DNA of 33,315 nucleotides from Phenylobacterium sp. (GCA_020402585.1 JADBZH010000020.1:1-33315), one strand, 5' to 3'. Shown: positions 1 to 6,848, counted from the stretch's first letter. Numbers and translations are program-made. Notes: a model not told the origin generated them from the sequence alone.

Positions 1-117
1 ATTGGCGCCGTGGGCCAGGAGGGTCGCGCCACCGGGCCCCACCTCTGCTGGCGGATGAAATGGCGCGACCGGCGCCTCGATCCCATGCTGCTGCTGGGCG
101 TCCGCGCACCCGCCTGA
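1..117 (+). CDS. C-terminal fragment of an M23-family (LytM-like) peptidase
   Basis: The window opens inside a plus-strand reading frame (frame 1) that gives 38 residues before TGA at 115-117. The visible tail contains G-x-x-G-R-A-T-G-P-H-L-C-W followed by a D-P-x-x-L-L end. This resembles the last active-site strand of M23 zinc peptidases (G-x-S-T-G-P-H-L-H-W, then V-D-P), which cut peptidoglycan cross-links or act as division activators. The first His of the HxH motif is present, but the position usually held by the zinc-binding second His is Cys. Only the tail is visible, so whether the protein is catalytic cannot be judged. It is convergent with the acyltransferase gene, with 7 bases between the stops. 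Confidence 0.55.
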   Translation: MGAVGQEGRATGPHLCWRMKWRDRRLDPMLLLGVRAPA

Positions 118-124
118 CCAGCCT

Positions 125-1045
125 TCAGTTCCGGCTCCGGCGATAGACCTCGTTGGGCCAGCGCTTGTGGACCCAGAACCATTCCTCGGGCCGGTCACGG
201 ATCCGCTCTTCCATGAAGGCGTTCACGCGCCGCACGCCGGCGGCGATGTCGGCGTTCCGGTCGCCGGTGTCCTCCAGCCGGATGTCGTCGTGCACGATCA
301 CCCGGAAGCGCGCCTTGTGCACCCGCTGCACCGACATGGGCAAAAGGGGGATGCCGAACCGGAGGGCGAAGCTGGAAGGACCCGGAGCCGTGTGGCAGTC
401 GACCCCGAACAAGGGGGCCAGGACCCCGCCGTTGAACTTCTGGTCGTTCATGAGGGCCACGCACTCTCCGCGGGAAAGGGCGCGGATCAGCTCGCGGGCG
501 CCGTCTCCCCCCTTGGGGGCGAAGAGTCGGACTCCATAGCGGAAACGGCTCTCACGGATGCGCGCATCCACGTGCGGGTTGTTGGTGGCGCGATAGGTGA
601 TCTGACAGGTAATCCCAGCGTGAATGATCACTGCGGGCATGATTTCCATCGAGGAAAAGTGTCCCGAAATGAACACGACGCTCTCTTTGCGATGGGTGAT
701 CGCCGCCAGCCTTTCGGCATTGACGACCTCTACTCGGGCGGGATCTGCGATGATCTTGTCGAGGATCGGGAACTCCGCCGCCCAACGCCCCAGGGCCCGC
801 CATTGGGCTTTCAGCAACGCCTCAACCTGCGCCTCCGGAAGGTCGGGAAAGGCGATTCGGATGTTCGTCTCAGCCACCCTGTGGGTGGAGGTCAGGGGCC
901 CCAGAACGCCCGCGACGGCGGCGCCGAAGTCCGACACGGCGTCGATGGGAAAGAGCCGGGCGAGGAAGGTTACGGCGTCGAAGGCCAAGGCTTCGAGGCG
1001 CCAGACCAAATCCTGAAGCCGAGAGGGTCGCGCTGAGTCCGCCAC
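125..1045 (-). CDS. Lysophospholipid / lipid A acyltransferase (LpxL/HtrB-like)
   Basis: This is a 306-residue protein if translation begins at GTG 1045. The open frame runs further upstream to 1204, but that would overlap the divergent regulator gene, and the family-like N-terminus (L-Q-D-L-V-W-R-L-E-A) begins just after this GTG. The catalytic H-x4-E motif (H-F-S-S-M-E) is at about residues 129-134. A later F-x-V-H-K-R-W-P ending is typical of bacterial lauroyl/myristoyl acyltransferases. These inner-membrane-associated enzymes transfer acyl chains to lipid A precursors or related lipids; substrate and acyl donor cannot be read from sequence. No Shine-Dalgarno sequence is obvious, so the start is uncertain. 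The gene shares a 137-bp divergent promoter region with the XRE gene. Confidence 0.85.
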   Translation of the reverse strand: MADSARPSRLQDLVWRLEALAFDAVTFLARLFPIDAVSDFGAAVAGVLGPLTSTHRVAETNIRIAFPDLPEAQVEALLKAQWRALGRWAAEFPILDKIIADPARVEVVNAERLAAITHRKESVVFISGHFSSMEIMPAVIIHAGITCQITYRATNNPHVDARIRESRFRYGVRLFAPKGGDGARELIRALSRGECVALMNDQKFNGGVLAPLFGVDCHTAPGPSSFALRFGIPLLPMSVQRVHKARFRVIVHDDIRLEDTGDRNADIAAGVRRVNAFMEERIRDRPEEWFWVHKRWPNEVYRRSRN

Positions 1046-1182
1046 ACCCGACCATAGCGCGTCGGCTGCGCACCGCAAACCAAGGGCTGGCGCCCCGCTT
1101 GCGATGTGAAAGGGCAGAATCCCGATTCGGCACACTTTCACGGTGCGGATTCGGGGCGCAACCTGGACTAGAGAGGCAGGAT
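1046..1182. promoter_or_regulatory. Divergent promoter region with nested inverted repeats and three GANTC sites
   Basis: Two inverted repeats lie between the acyltransferase and XRE genes. One is the perfect pair GTGAAAG (1106-1112) and CTTTCAC (1135-1141). The other is an imperfect pair, 1121-1133 and 1143-1155 (13-base arms, two mismatches, 9-base spacer). Three GANTC sequences occur at 1117-1121, 1124-1128 and 1148-1152. GANTC is the CcrM methylation target in Caulobacterales. The dyads are plausible operators for the adjacent XRE regulator. That reading is inference; the repeats themselves are directly visible. Confidence 0.5.
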
Positions 1183-1503
1183 ATGCCCAGCAATGCACGC
1201 GCACCGGACGGTGTGATTGACGCCCATATCGGCCGGAAAATCCGCCGCCGGCGTCGCCAGCTCGGACTGACCCAGCACCAACTCGCCATGGCCTGCGGCG
1301 TCAGGTTCCAGCAGATCCAGAAGTATGAGAGCGGGACCAACAGGATCTCAGCGTCTCGGCTCTGGAAGATCGCCCATGCCATGGGAACGCCGTTGCTCGA
1401 CTTCTTCGAAGGCCTGCCCGAGGCTCCGGAGCCAGTCATGGCCGATGCCGGCGCCTTACTTTCCTCGGCGCCTGAGGGTAAGCTGAGCCATGGTGAATCC
1501 TGA
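1183..1503 (+). CDS. XRE-family helix-turn-helix transcriptional regulator
   Basis: This 106-residue protein has a Cro/C1-type HTH at roughly residues 15-70 (I-G-x-x-I-R-x-R-R, L-T-Q-x-Q-L-A, F-Q-Q-I-Q-K-Y-E-S-G, R-I-S-A-S-R-L). This arrangement is common in small alphaproteobacterial repressors. ATG 1183 is preferred because an AGGCAGG ribosome-binding sequence ends a few bases upstream and the protein then begins just before the HTH. An in-frame extension to 1099 would read through the dyad region. The 3' end overlaps the phosphatase gene by 14 bases, so the two are probably co-transcribed and translationally linked. Autoregulation through the upstream inverted repeats is likely for this family but not shown. 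Its target genes are unknown. Confidence 0.85.
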   Translation: MPSNARAPDGVIDAHIGRKIRRRRRQLGLTQHQLAMACGVRFQQIQKYESGTNRISASRLWKIAHAMGTPLLDFFEGLPEAPEPVMADAGALLSSAPEGKLSHGES

Positions 1504-2302
1504 TCTCATCCCCGAACTCGAATCCCTCCTCATGGACCTCAACAAGGTTTCTGCGGAGGTCATCCTGCCCCTCTTCCGGTCTGACCACGGACTGGAGGAC
1601 AAGGGTGGGGAGACGGGCTTTGACCCGGTCACCATGGCCGATCGCGGCGCAGAGGCCGCGATACGTCGACGGCTGGCGGAGGTCGTCCCCCACCATGGCG
1701 TCATCGGCGAGGAGTACGGCGAGGATCGGCCGGAACAGGAGTTCGTCTGGGTCCTCGATCCGGTGGACGGGACCCGGGCCTTCATCGCTGGCCTGCCGGT
1801 CTGGACCACCCTGATCAGCCTGCGCTGGAGGGGCGAGCCTGTCCTGTCGTCGATCGGCCAGCCCTATCTTGGAGAGGTCTTCATCGGTTCGTCCGAGGGC
1901 TCGCGCCTGGTGCGGGGCGGCGAGAGCCGGCCGTTGCGGGTGCGCCCCTGCTTCGGGCTTACGGAGGCGACCATCGCCTCTACCGACCCCATCGGCTATT
2001 TCGGCGCGGACGAGAAGGCGGCCTGGGACCGGGTGCGCGCCGCAGCACGACTGGCCCGGCTGGGCTGCGACGCCTACGCCTACGCCATGGTGGCGGCCGG
2101 GTCGATGGACCTGGTGCTGGAGTCCCGCGCCTGCAAATCCTGGGACATCGAGGCTGCAGTACCCCTCCTGGCGGGCGCTGGCGGCATCGCGACGGACTGG
2201 AACGGCCTGCCCATCGGCCGCAATGGGGGCCAGCTCGTCGTCGTCGGCGACCGGGCCTGCCTTGAGGAAGCCCTGCCCCTCCTGAAGTCGGCGGCCGACT
2301 AG
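1490..2302 (+). CDS. Inositol-monophosphatase family phosphatase, likely histidinol-phosphatase (HisN type)
   Basis: This 270-residue protein carries the metal-binding motifs of the IMPase fold: G-E-E near residues 73-75, D-P-V-D-G-T at 90-95, and W-D-I-E-A-A at 218-223 supplying the third metal-binding Asp. The Mg-dependent fold removes phosphate from small sugar or amino-alcohol phosphates. In alphaproteobacteria many members of this subgroup are HisN, which converts histidinol phosphate to histidinol in histidine synthesis. No other his gene is nearby, so inositol-1-phosphate or another substrate remains possible. The start overlaps the XRE gene by 14 bases. The stop is convergent with the hydrolase gene, both stops sharing the palindrome CTAG at 2299-2302. 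Confidence 0.85.
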   Translation: MVNPDLIPELESLLMDLNKVSAEVILPLFRSDHGLEDKGGETGFDPVTMADRGAEAAIRRRLAEVVPHHGVIGEEYGEDRPEQEFVWVLDPVDGTRAFIAGLPVWTTLISLRWRGEPVLSSIGQPYLGEVFIGSSEGSRLVRGGESRPLRVRPCFGLTEATIASTDPIGYFGADEKAAWDRVRAAARLARLGCDAYAYAMVAAGSMDLVLESRACKSWDIEAAVPLLAGAGGIATDWNGLPIGRNGGQLVVVGDRACLEEALPLLKSAAD

Positions 2303-3243
2303 TCGTTCGGCGCCGCCCGATAGGCGAGAGCGTCAAAGCGTTCCCAGAACTGGTTCCGCAGGGGATCGGTCTCCATCAGGATCTCGTGCTCCGCGCCCTC
2401 CACCGTGACGAATTCGCCCCGGGGCAGGAGGGTGGCGATGGCCTTCTGGTCGGCGTTGCTGACCAGCTTGTCCCGTGAGGCCGAGACGATCACCACGGGC
2501 AGGTTCGCCTCCTTCAGGTTCTCGCCCTTCGCGAGCCAGGCGGTGGCGCGCAGGGCGAAGTCCAGCCAGCCCCAGGTCGGGGAGGACAGGGCGAGGTCCG
2601 GATTGGCCCTGAGGAGATCCTTGCCACGCCGGTAGCGAACCGGATCCCCGGTCAGGACGTTGCCCTCGAAGGGCTCGGCGACGGGATCGCCGGGCGGCTG
2701 GGCCAAGTCGCGGGCGCGGCCTGTCAGGAGGCGAAGGGCCACAAGGGCGCGGGCGAAGCGCGGAAGGCGCAGGCCCAGCATGGGGGCGCACAGGACCGCT
2801 CCGGCGAACCGCGGCGCCTGGCCCCGGGCGAGGGCCATCAGTGTCAGGCATCCGCCCATCGAGTGGCCGATGGCGATCCAGGGCTTGGGAAGGCGGGCCT
2901 CGAAGGCGACCAGAAGGGCCCGGTAGTCAGCGAGGTAGGTCTCGGCCCCCAGGGCGTGACCCTTCAGGCGATCCGGCAGGTCCCGGTGGGAGAGGCCCTG
3001 TCCCCGCCACTCGTTCACGAGGACGACGAAGCCGCGCTGCTGCAGGTCGCGCACCACCTCGAAGTACTTCTCTATGGCCTCGGTCCGGCCTGTCGACAGG
3101 ACGACCGAGCCGCGCGGCCGGCCCTCCGGGCGAAAGAGGGCGGCGCGAAGGCGCGCCCCGCCCTCGCCGTCGAACCATTCCGCTCCGCCGCGAGGCGGGA
3201 CGGGCGAGTCGGGAAGCTCGGTCAGCGGCGCCGTGCGATCCAT
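2299..3243 (-). CDS. Alpha/beta hydrolase, lysophospholipase / monoacylglycerol lipase-like
   Basis: This 314-residue protein has the serine hydrolase elbow G-H-S-M-G-G with nucleophile Ser128. The probable acid is Asp258 (in S-A-S-R-D-K) and the catalytic His is His286 (G-A-E-H-E). The early W-R-G-Q-G-L-S segment matches the oxyanion-loop region of the Hydrolase_4 (serine aminopeptidase S33 / PldB-like) family, which hydrolyses lysophospholipids or monoacylglycerols. No signal peptide is seen, so it should be cytoplasmic. Its ATG lies one base downstream of the SCP2 gene's stop, so the two form an operon. Pairing with a lipid-carrier domain supports a lipid substrate, although that is inference. 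Confidence 0.85.
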   Translation of the reverse strand: MDRTAPLTELPDSPVPPRGGAEWFDGEGGARLRAALFRPEGRPRGSVVLSTGRTEAIEKYFEVVRDLQQRGFVVLVNEWRGQGLSHRDLPDRLKGHALGAETYLADYRALLVAFEARLPKPWIAIGHSMGGCLTLMALARGQAPRFAGAVLCAPMLGLRLPRFARALVALRLLTGRARDLAQPPGDPVAEPFEGNVLTGDPVRYRRGKDLLRANPDLALSSPTWGWLDFALRATAWLAKGENLKEANLPVVIVSASRDKLVSNADQKAIATLLPRGEFVTVEGAEHEILMETDPLRNQFWERFDALAYRAAPND

Positions 3244-3244
3244 G

Positions 3245-3565
3245 TCAGGCCTCTCCTGTGCGTGCGGCGAGCAGGGCCTTGACCTGCGGCATCAGCGACA
3301 TGGCCAGACCCATGTCGGAGACCTTCAGTCGGCCGGTGATGGCGGCGGTCATGGGATTGAGGTCACCCCGGGCCAGGGCCTGAAGGTCCTTGCGGCTCAC
3401 GCTGATCACCAGGTCCGCCGGATCCTCCGCGTTGGTGACCGTCGCGCCCTCCACCCGGATGACCCCTTCGCCCCGCAGGTCGAGCCGGATCGAGCGGTCC
3501 AGTCCAGCCCCTCCGGACTGGAAGTGGGCCCGCACGCGGTCTGTCAGTTCCGTCAGTCCATCCAT
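3245..3565 (-). CDS. SCP2 sterol-carrier-domain protein
   Basis: This 106-residue single-domain protein matches the SCP2 sterol/lipid-binding fold: an N-terminal amphipathic helix, alternating strands with I-R-L-D-L-x-G-E-G, then D-x-x-I-x-x-x-x-x-D-L-Q-A-L-A-R-G-x-L-x-P-x-x-A-x-x-x-G-R-L-K-V-x-G/D. Members bind acyl chains or sterols in a hydrophobic tunnel and act as carriers. It is the first gene of a two-gene minus-strand operon with the hydrolase, with a single base between stop and start. No membrane segment is predicted. Its ligand cannot be deduced. Confidence 0.85.
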   Translation of the reverse strand: MDGLTELTDRVRAHFQSGGAGLDRSIRLDLRGEGVIRVEGATVTNAEDPADLVISVSRKDLQALARGDLNPMTAAITGRLKVSDMGLAMSLMPQVKALLAARTGEA

Positions 3566-3643
3566 GAGCTCACCTCTCCCTTACCCCCTGCAATGCCGCC
3601 CCGGACCCGCCTTGTAAACGCCCCGTGCGGGTCGGGGCCGCCC

Positions 3644-3671
3644 CTTGAACCCCGCCCGGGGACACCCATGT
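3644..3671 (+). promoter_or_regulatory. RpoH (sigma-32) heat-shock promoter of hsp20
   Basis: CTTGAA at 3644-3649 and CCCATGT at 3665-3671 are separated by 15 bases. This fits the sigma-32 consensus (CTTGAAA, 13-14 bases after its seventh base, CCCCATNT). The expected transcript start is around 3678, leaving a roughly 107-base leader before the hsp20 start at 3785. The downstream gene is a small heat-shock protein, which supports the call. Confidence 0.75.
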
Positions 3672-3677
3672 CTCCCA

Positions 3678-3784
3678 CGGAGGCGCCGGATGTCTGGGCC
3701 TTCCGGGCAGTGCGAGGCTTCGGCGCGCACAGGTCCCGAACCTCAAAACGCAACCTTGCTTCGTCAAGAAGGATGTGAACGCAC
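3678..3784 (+). promoter_or_regulatory. ROSE-like RNA thermometer in the hsp20 leader
   Basis: The last leader hairpin pairs CCTTGCTT (3754-3761) with AAGAAGG (3766-3772) across the loop CGTC, leaving the G of TTGCT unpaired. The AAGGA ribosome-binding sequence is in the 3' arm. A TTGCT/TYGCT stretch opposite the Shine-Dalgarno sequence with an unpaired or G-G-paired G is the signature of ROSE elements, which block translation at low temperature. Upstream potential hairpins are CCGGA/TCCGG (3686-3690, 3702-3706) and a TGCG/CGCA stem around a TTCG loop (3711-3729), matching the usual multi-hairpin layout. The melting behaviour is inferred. Confidence 0.7.
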
Positions 3785-4237
3785 ATGCGCACGATCGACT
3801 TTTCCCCCCTCTATCGCTCCGTCGTCGGCTTTGACCGCCTGGCCCAACTCCTGGAGACCGCCTCGGTGGACCAGGCGACCGGCTACCCGCCCTACAACAT
3901 CGAGCGGACCGACGAGAACGCCTACCGCATTGAGATCGCCGTCGCCGGCTTCCGGGCGGATGAACTGAACATCGAGGTCAAGGAGAACCTGCTCACGGTC
4001 CAGGGTCGCAAGGCGGCCAATGACGCCGAGCGCCGTTTCCTCCATCGCGGCCTCGCCGAGCGCGACTTCGAACGCCGCTTCCAGCTGGCCGACTATGTGA
4101 TCGTCACAGACGCCCGTCTCGCCGACGGCCTTCTGTCGATCGCCCTGCGGCGTGAGCTGCCGGAGGCCCTCAAGCCCCGGCGGATCGAGATCGCCGCGGG
4201 CTCAGCCCCCCTGATCGAGGGTGAGAAGGCGGCGTAA
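3785..4237 (+). CDS. Small heat-shock protein Hsp20 (IbpA-like)
   Basis: This 150-residue protein starts M-R-T-I-D-F-S-P-L-Y-R-S-V-V-G-F-D-R, the classic class A alphaproteobacterial IbpA/HspA opening. An alpha-crystallin domain follows at about residues 35-130 (Y-N-I-E-R, Y-R-I-E-I-A-V-A-G-F, L-T-V-Q-G-R-K, F-E-R-R-F-Q-L-A-D). The protein would form cytoplasmic oligomers that hold unfolding clients for DnaK/ClpB. The start lies 11-12 bases after the AAGGA ribosome-binding sequence; the closer ATG at 3774 is followed at once by a stop. Regulation appears two-layered, with a sigma-32 promoter and a ROSE-type leader. A strong hairpin follows the gene. Confidence 0.95.
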   Translation: MRTIDFSPLYRSVVGFDRLAQLLETASVDQATGYPPYNIERTDENAYRIEIAVAGFRADELNIEVKENLLTVQGRKAANDAERRFLHRGLAERDFERRFQLADYVIVTDARLADGLLSIALRRELPEALKPRRIEIAAGSAPLIEGEKAA

Positions 4238-4265
4238 TCCCGCTGATCGGCTGACCCTGCACTGC

Positions 4266-4293
4266 GGGCGGCGTCCACGGACGTCGCCCGTTT
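4266..4293 (+). terminator. Rho-independent-like terminator after hsp20
   Basis: The stem GGGCGGCGT (4266-4274) pairs with ACGTCGCCC (4281-4289), allowing one G-U pair, around a 6-base loop. A short T tract (TTT at 4291-4293) follows. It sits 28 bases after the hsp20 stop and in front of the convergent pentapeptide-repeat gene. Confidence 0.65.
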
Positions 4294-4312
4294 CGCATCA
4301 TGGACGGCGAGG

Positions 4313-5566
4313 TCAGCGCTTACGTTTCAAGCCAAATGCGTCCCGGAAGGCCAGACTTGCACCCTCAAGGTCGGCGCCGGTCAGGTCAGCCAGGCGGACA
4401 TCGGCGTCGTCGAGAACCGCGTTCTTTAGGTCGGCGCCCGACAGGTCGGCGCGCCGCAGGTCTGAAGAGCTCAGGTCCGCCGGCAACTGTCGCCCGCCGC
4501 CCAGGTTGAGCGGACCCAGCTTGGCGCCCTGCAAGATCGCTCCGGACAACAGGGCGCCCTTCAGACAGGCCCCCCGCAGGTCCGCGCCCCGCAGGTCGCA
4601 GGCTCTCAGGTCAGCCCCCTCCAGGCGGGCGCCCTGGAGCTGTGCGCCTTGCATGTTGAGTCCGTAGAACACCGCCCCCCGTGCCGAGAGGGCGCTGAGG
4701 ATCCGGTCCTTCAAGCTTTTCAGGCCCCGAAGGTCCGCCCCGTCGAAGTTGCTGTGTCGACCGGACTGTCCGTTGGTCTCGCTCCAGAGCACCTGATCCC
4801 GGATCTGGTCGGCAAGGGAGGGTTCGCCGTCGCCCGGAGCCAGGGGCGGTTTGAGAAGGGCCCCGCGAAGATCAGCGTCCGCGGTCTCCCAATACTGGGT
4901 TCGAGCCCCGAGCAGGACGGCCTTTTGAAGATCGGCGCCTTTGAGCTTGGTCTGGGTCAGGTCCGCACCGGTCAGGTCCGCAAAGGCCAGAATGCAGAGA
5001 TCCATGTTGGCCCGGGTCAGCCGTGCATCCCTCAGAAGCGCCCCTGTCAGGTCGGCGCGCATACTGCTCTGTCCGGTGGGCGCGGACCGGGAGGCGCCGG
5101 GGCCGCCTGCCCTGTTAGGCCCCGCGCTGTCGCTCCTGCGGGTTGCCTTCCCGATCAGCCGGTAGCCCAGCCTTCGGTCACCGACCGCAATCGCCCCCTC
5201 GCGCAGATCCGCCTCGAACAGATCCGCTTCGCTGAGGTCCGCATTCCTCAGGCAGGCGCCCCTCAGGTTGGCGCGGCGCAGGGAGCTCTTCCGGAGATCG
5301 GCGTTCTCAAGGTCGGCGCCAAACAGGTTGGCGTTGTCCAATTTCGCCCCGAGGAGGGCGGCGCCCTGCAGGTTGGCGCCGGTGAGGTCCACGCCGGAGA
5401 GGTCGTAGAGAGACAGCTTGAGTCCAGAGAGGTTCCGCCAGGCCAGGTTGGCCCTCAATCCACTGGGCAGGCCCGAGTTAAACCGCTCGTTCTTCCGGCA
5501 GATGTTATCCAGCTCGGACTGGGAGAGAACAGGAAGGTCCTGCAACTGGGGCGGCTGCGAAGACAT
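4313..5566 (-). CDS. Pentapeptide-repeat protein
   Basis: This 417-residue protein is dominated by A(D/N)LxG-type pentapeptide repeats, which fold into a right-handed beta-helix. Blocks cover about residues 45-125, 168-240 and 273-405. The first two are separated by a basic, Gly/Ser-rich linker (about 125-167). The second and third are separated by a non-repeat segment with W-S-E-T-N-G and H-S-N-F-D-G. There is no signal peptide or membrane helix. Some pentapeptide proteins mimic DNA and protect gyrase, while others have unknown roles; nothing here decides between them. The gene stands alone: hsp20 is convergent and the deaminase gene lies 47 bases upstream on the same strand. Confidence 0.9.
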   Translation of the reverse strand: MSSQPPQLQDLPVLSQSELDNICRKNERFNSGLPSGLRANLAWRNLSGLKLSLYDLSGVDLTGANLQGAALLGAKLDNANLFGADLENADLRKSSLRRANLRGACLRNADLSEADLFEADLREGAIAVGDRRLGYRLIGKATRRSDSAGPNRAGGPGASRSAPTGQSSMRADLTGALLRDARLTRANMDLCILAFADLTGADLTQTKLKGADLQKAVLLGARTQYWETADADLRGALLKPPLAPGDGEPSLADQIRDQVLWSETNGQSGRHSNFDGADLRGLKSLKDRILSALSARGAVFYGLNMQGAQLQGARLEGADLRACDLRGADLRGACLKGALLSGAILQGAKLGPLNLGGGRQLPADLSSSDLRRADLSGADLKNAVLDDADVRLADLTGADLEGASLAFRDAFGLKRKR

Positions 5567-5613
5567 GTGGTCTTGGGCCCCCCGGTTCAGGCGATCTCAC
5601 TACTACAGCGCGA

Positions 5614-6072
5614 TTAGCTCCCGTTCAAGTTGTTGCTCGCCGGTCGATAGGCGGCGTAGAGGGGCAGGGCCTCGGCCTCGAGCCAGCCGGCCTCGACCTG
5701 AACGCCGGCGTCCCGGAGGCGCGCCTCGCCCTCGCCAGAGGCGAAGATGGAGGCGTCCCTGCAGGCGATCACCACCCGGCGCACGCCGGCTGCGATCAGG
5801 CGGTCCGTGCAGGAGACCCCCGCTCCTGAGCGCTTGGCGCAGGGCTCCAGCGTCACCAGCGCCGTCGCGCCCCGGGCCGCCGCCCCGGCCGCCGCCAGGG
5901 CCAGCTCCTCGGCGTGGGGCCGGCCGCCCTCGGCGGTGGCGCCCTCCCCGACAATGCCTGAAGGCCCCAGGATCACGCAGCCGACCGAGGGATTGTCGCC
6001 TGTCCGGCCCACGCCCGGCCGCGCCAGGTCGATGGCCCGGCGCATGGCCTCGACCTCAGCCTCGCGGCTCAA
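5614..6072 (-). CDS. Stand-alone RibD-type cytidine/deoxycytidylate deaminase-fold protein
   Basis: This 152-residue protein has the zinc deaminase signature: H-A-E at 53-55, with Glu55 as proton shuttle, and P-C at 77-78 with the second Cys at 88, followed by T-D-R-L-I-A-A-G-V. The overall pattern (D-N-P-S-V-G-C-V-I, L-E-P-C, A-G-V-R-R-V) is closest to the N-terminal deaminase half of riboflavin enzyme RibD. The reductase half is absent, and the usual H-x-G-R-T-P-P-C segment is replaced by a K-R-S-G-A-G-V-S-C version. Function could be pyrimidine or pterin-like deamination or something else. Its ATG overlaps the end of gpmA by four bases, indicating translational coupling. Confidence 0.8.
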   Translation of the reverse strand: MSREAEVEAMRRAIDLARPGVGRTGDNPSVGCVILGPSGIVGEGATAEGGRPHAEELALAAAGAAARGATALVTLEPCAKRSGAGVSCTDRLIAAGVRRVVIACRDASIFASGEGEARLRDAGVQVEAGWLEAEALPLYAAYRPASNNLNGS

Positions 6073-6782
6073 GGCGCCTTCGGCAGGGGCTGGGCCCGGT
6101 CCGCATCGAGATAGCGCGCGGCGAGCGGCTTCAGGGCGGCGTCGAGGTCAATGACCAGGGGGTTCGAGGTCGGAATCTCGACCTCCATGATCCCGTCTGC
6201 CGACAGCCCGTAGATCAGCTTGACGATGGCCCGCAGCGAGTTGCCGTGCGCCGCCACCAGCACGGTCTCGCCCGCCGCGAGCCTGGGGGCGATCTCGGCG
6301 GTCCAGTAGGGCTCCACCCGCTCCAGGGTGGTCTTCAGGCTCTCGGTGTCCGGCAGGACGAGGCCGGCGTAGCGGCGGTCGCGGGAGAAGTCCCATTCGC
6401 CGCCGGGCGCCAGGGGCGGGGGCGGGGTGTCATAGGACCGGCGCCAGATCCGCACCTGCTCGGCGCCATGTTTCGCCGCGGTCTCGGTCCTGTTCTGGCC
6501 CGTCAGGCCGCCGTAGTGGCGCTCGTTCAGCCGCCAGTCCTTGGTCTCGGGCACAAAGACCTGGCCGGCCGCCATGAGGGCCAGCCAGAGGGTGCGGATC
6601 GCCCGGGTCAGGACGGAGGTGTAGGCCCGGTCCACCTGCAGGCCCGCCGCCTTCATCAGTTCGCCGCCCTTGCGCGCCTGGGCCTCGCCCTCGGCGGTCA
6701 GGTCCACGTCCACCCAGCCGGTGAAACGTTCCTCCAGGTTCCACTGGCTCTGGCCGTGTCGCAGCAGGATCAGGGTGGGCAT
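6069..6782 (-). CDS. gpmA: 2,3-bisphosphoglycerate-dependent phosphoglycerate mutase
   Basis: This 237-residue protein interconverts 3- and 2-phosphoglycerate in glycolysis and gluconeogenesis. It carries R-H-G-Q-S-x-W-N at about 8-15, with phospho-acceptor His9. L-N-E-R-H-Y-G-G-L-T-G at 85-95 contains the acid/base Glu87, and A-A-H-G-N-S-L-R holds His179. ATG 6782 is chosen because M-P-T-L-I-L-L-R-H-G is the usual N-terminus; the 19 upstream in-frame residues are Pro/Ser-rich and unlike the family. The deaminase gene follows with an ATGA overlap. The length agrees with dPGM enzymes. Confidence 0.95.
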   Translation of the reverse strand: MPTLILLRHGQSQWNLEERFTGWVDVDLTAEGEAQARKGGELMKAAGLQVDRAYTSVLTRAIRTLWLALMAAGQVFVPETKDWRLNERHYGGLTGQNRTETAAKHGAEQVRIWRRSYDTPPPPLAPGGEWDFSRDRRYAGLVLPDTESLKTTLERVEPYWTAEIAPRLAAGETVLVAAHGNSLRAIVKLIYGLSADGIMEVEIPTSNPLVIDLDAALKPLAARYLDADRAQPLPKAP

Positions 6783-6826
6783 GGCGGTCTCCGTCCGGGA
6801 TGTCGGGGCCGGGCTAGGGCTAGCCG

Positions 6827-6848
6827 GCGGGCGCGTCAAGGCGCCCGC
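6827..6848. repeat. Perfect inverted repeat in the gpmA/small membrane protein divergent region
   Basis: GCGGGCGC (6827-6834) and GCGCCCGC (6841-6848) form an 8-bp perfect dyad with a 6-base spacer. It sits midway in the 110-bp region between two divergent start codons, so it is unlikely to be a terminator. It may be an operator or simply a GC-rich hairpin. Confidence 0.4.

Noticed and set aside
3553..3792. Minus-strand frame of 79 residues across the hsp20 leader
   Set aside because: It has no ribosome-binding site or family-like sequence, and it covers the sigma-32 promoter and the thermometer hairpins, which explain the region better.
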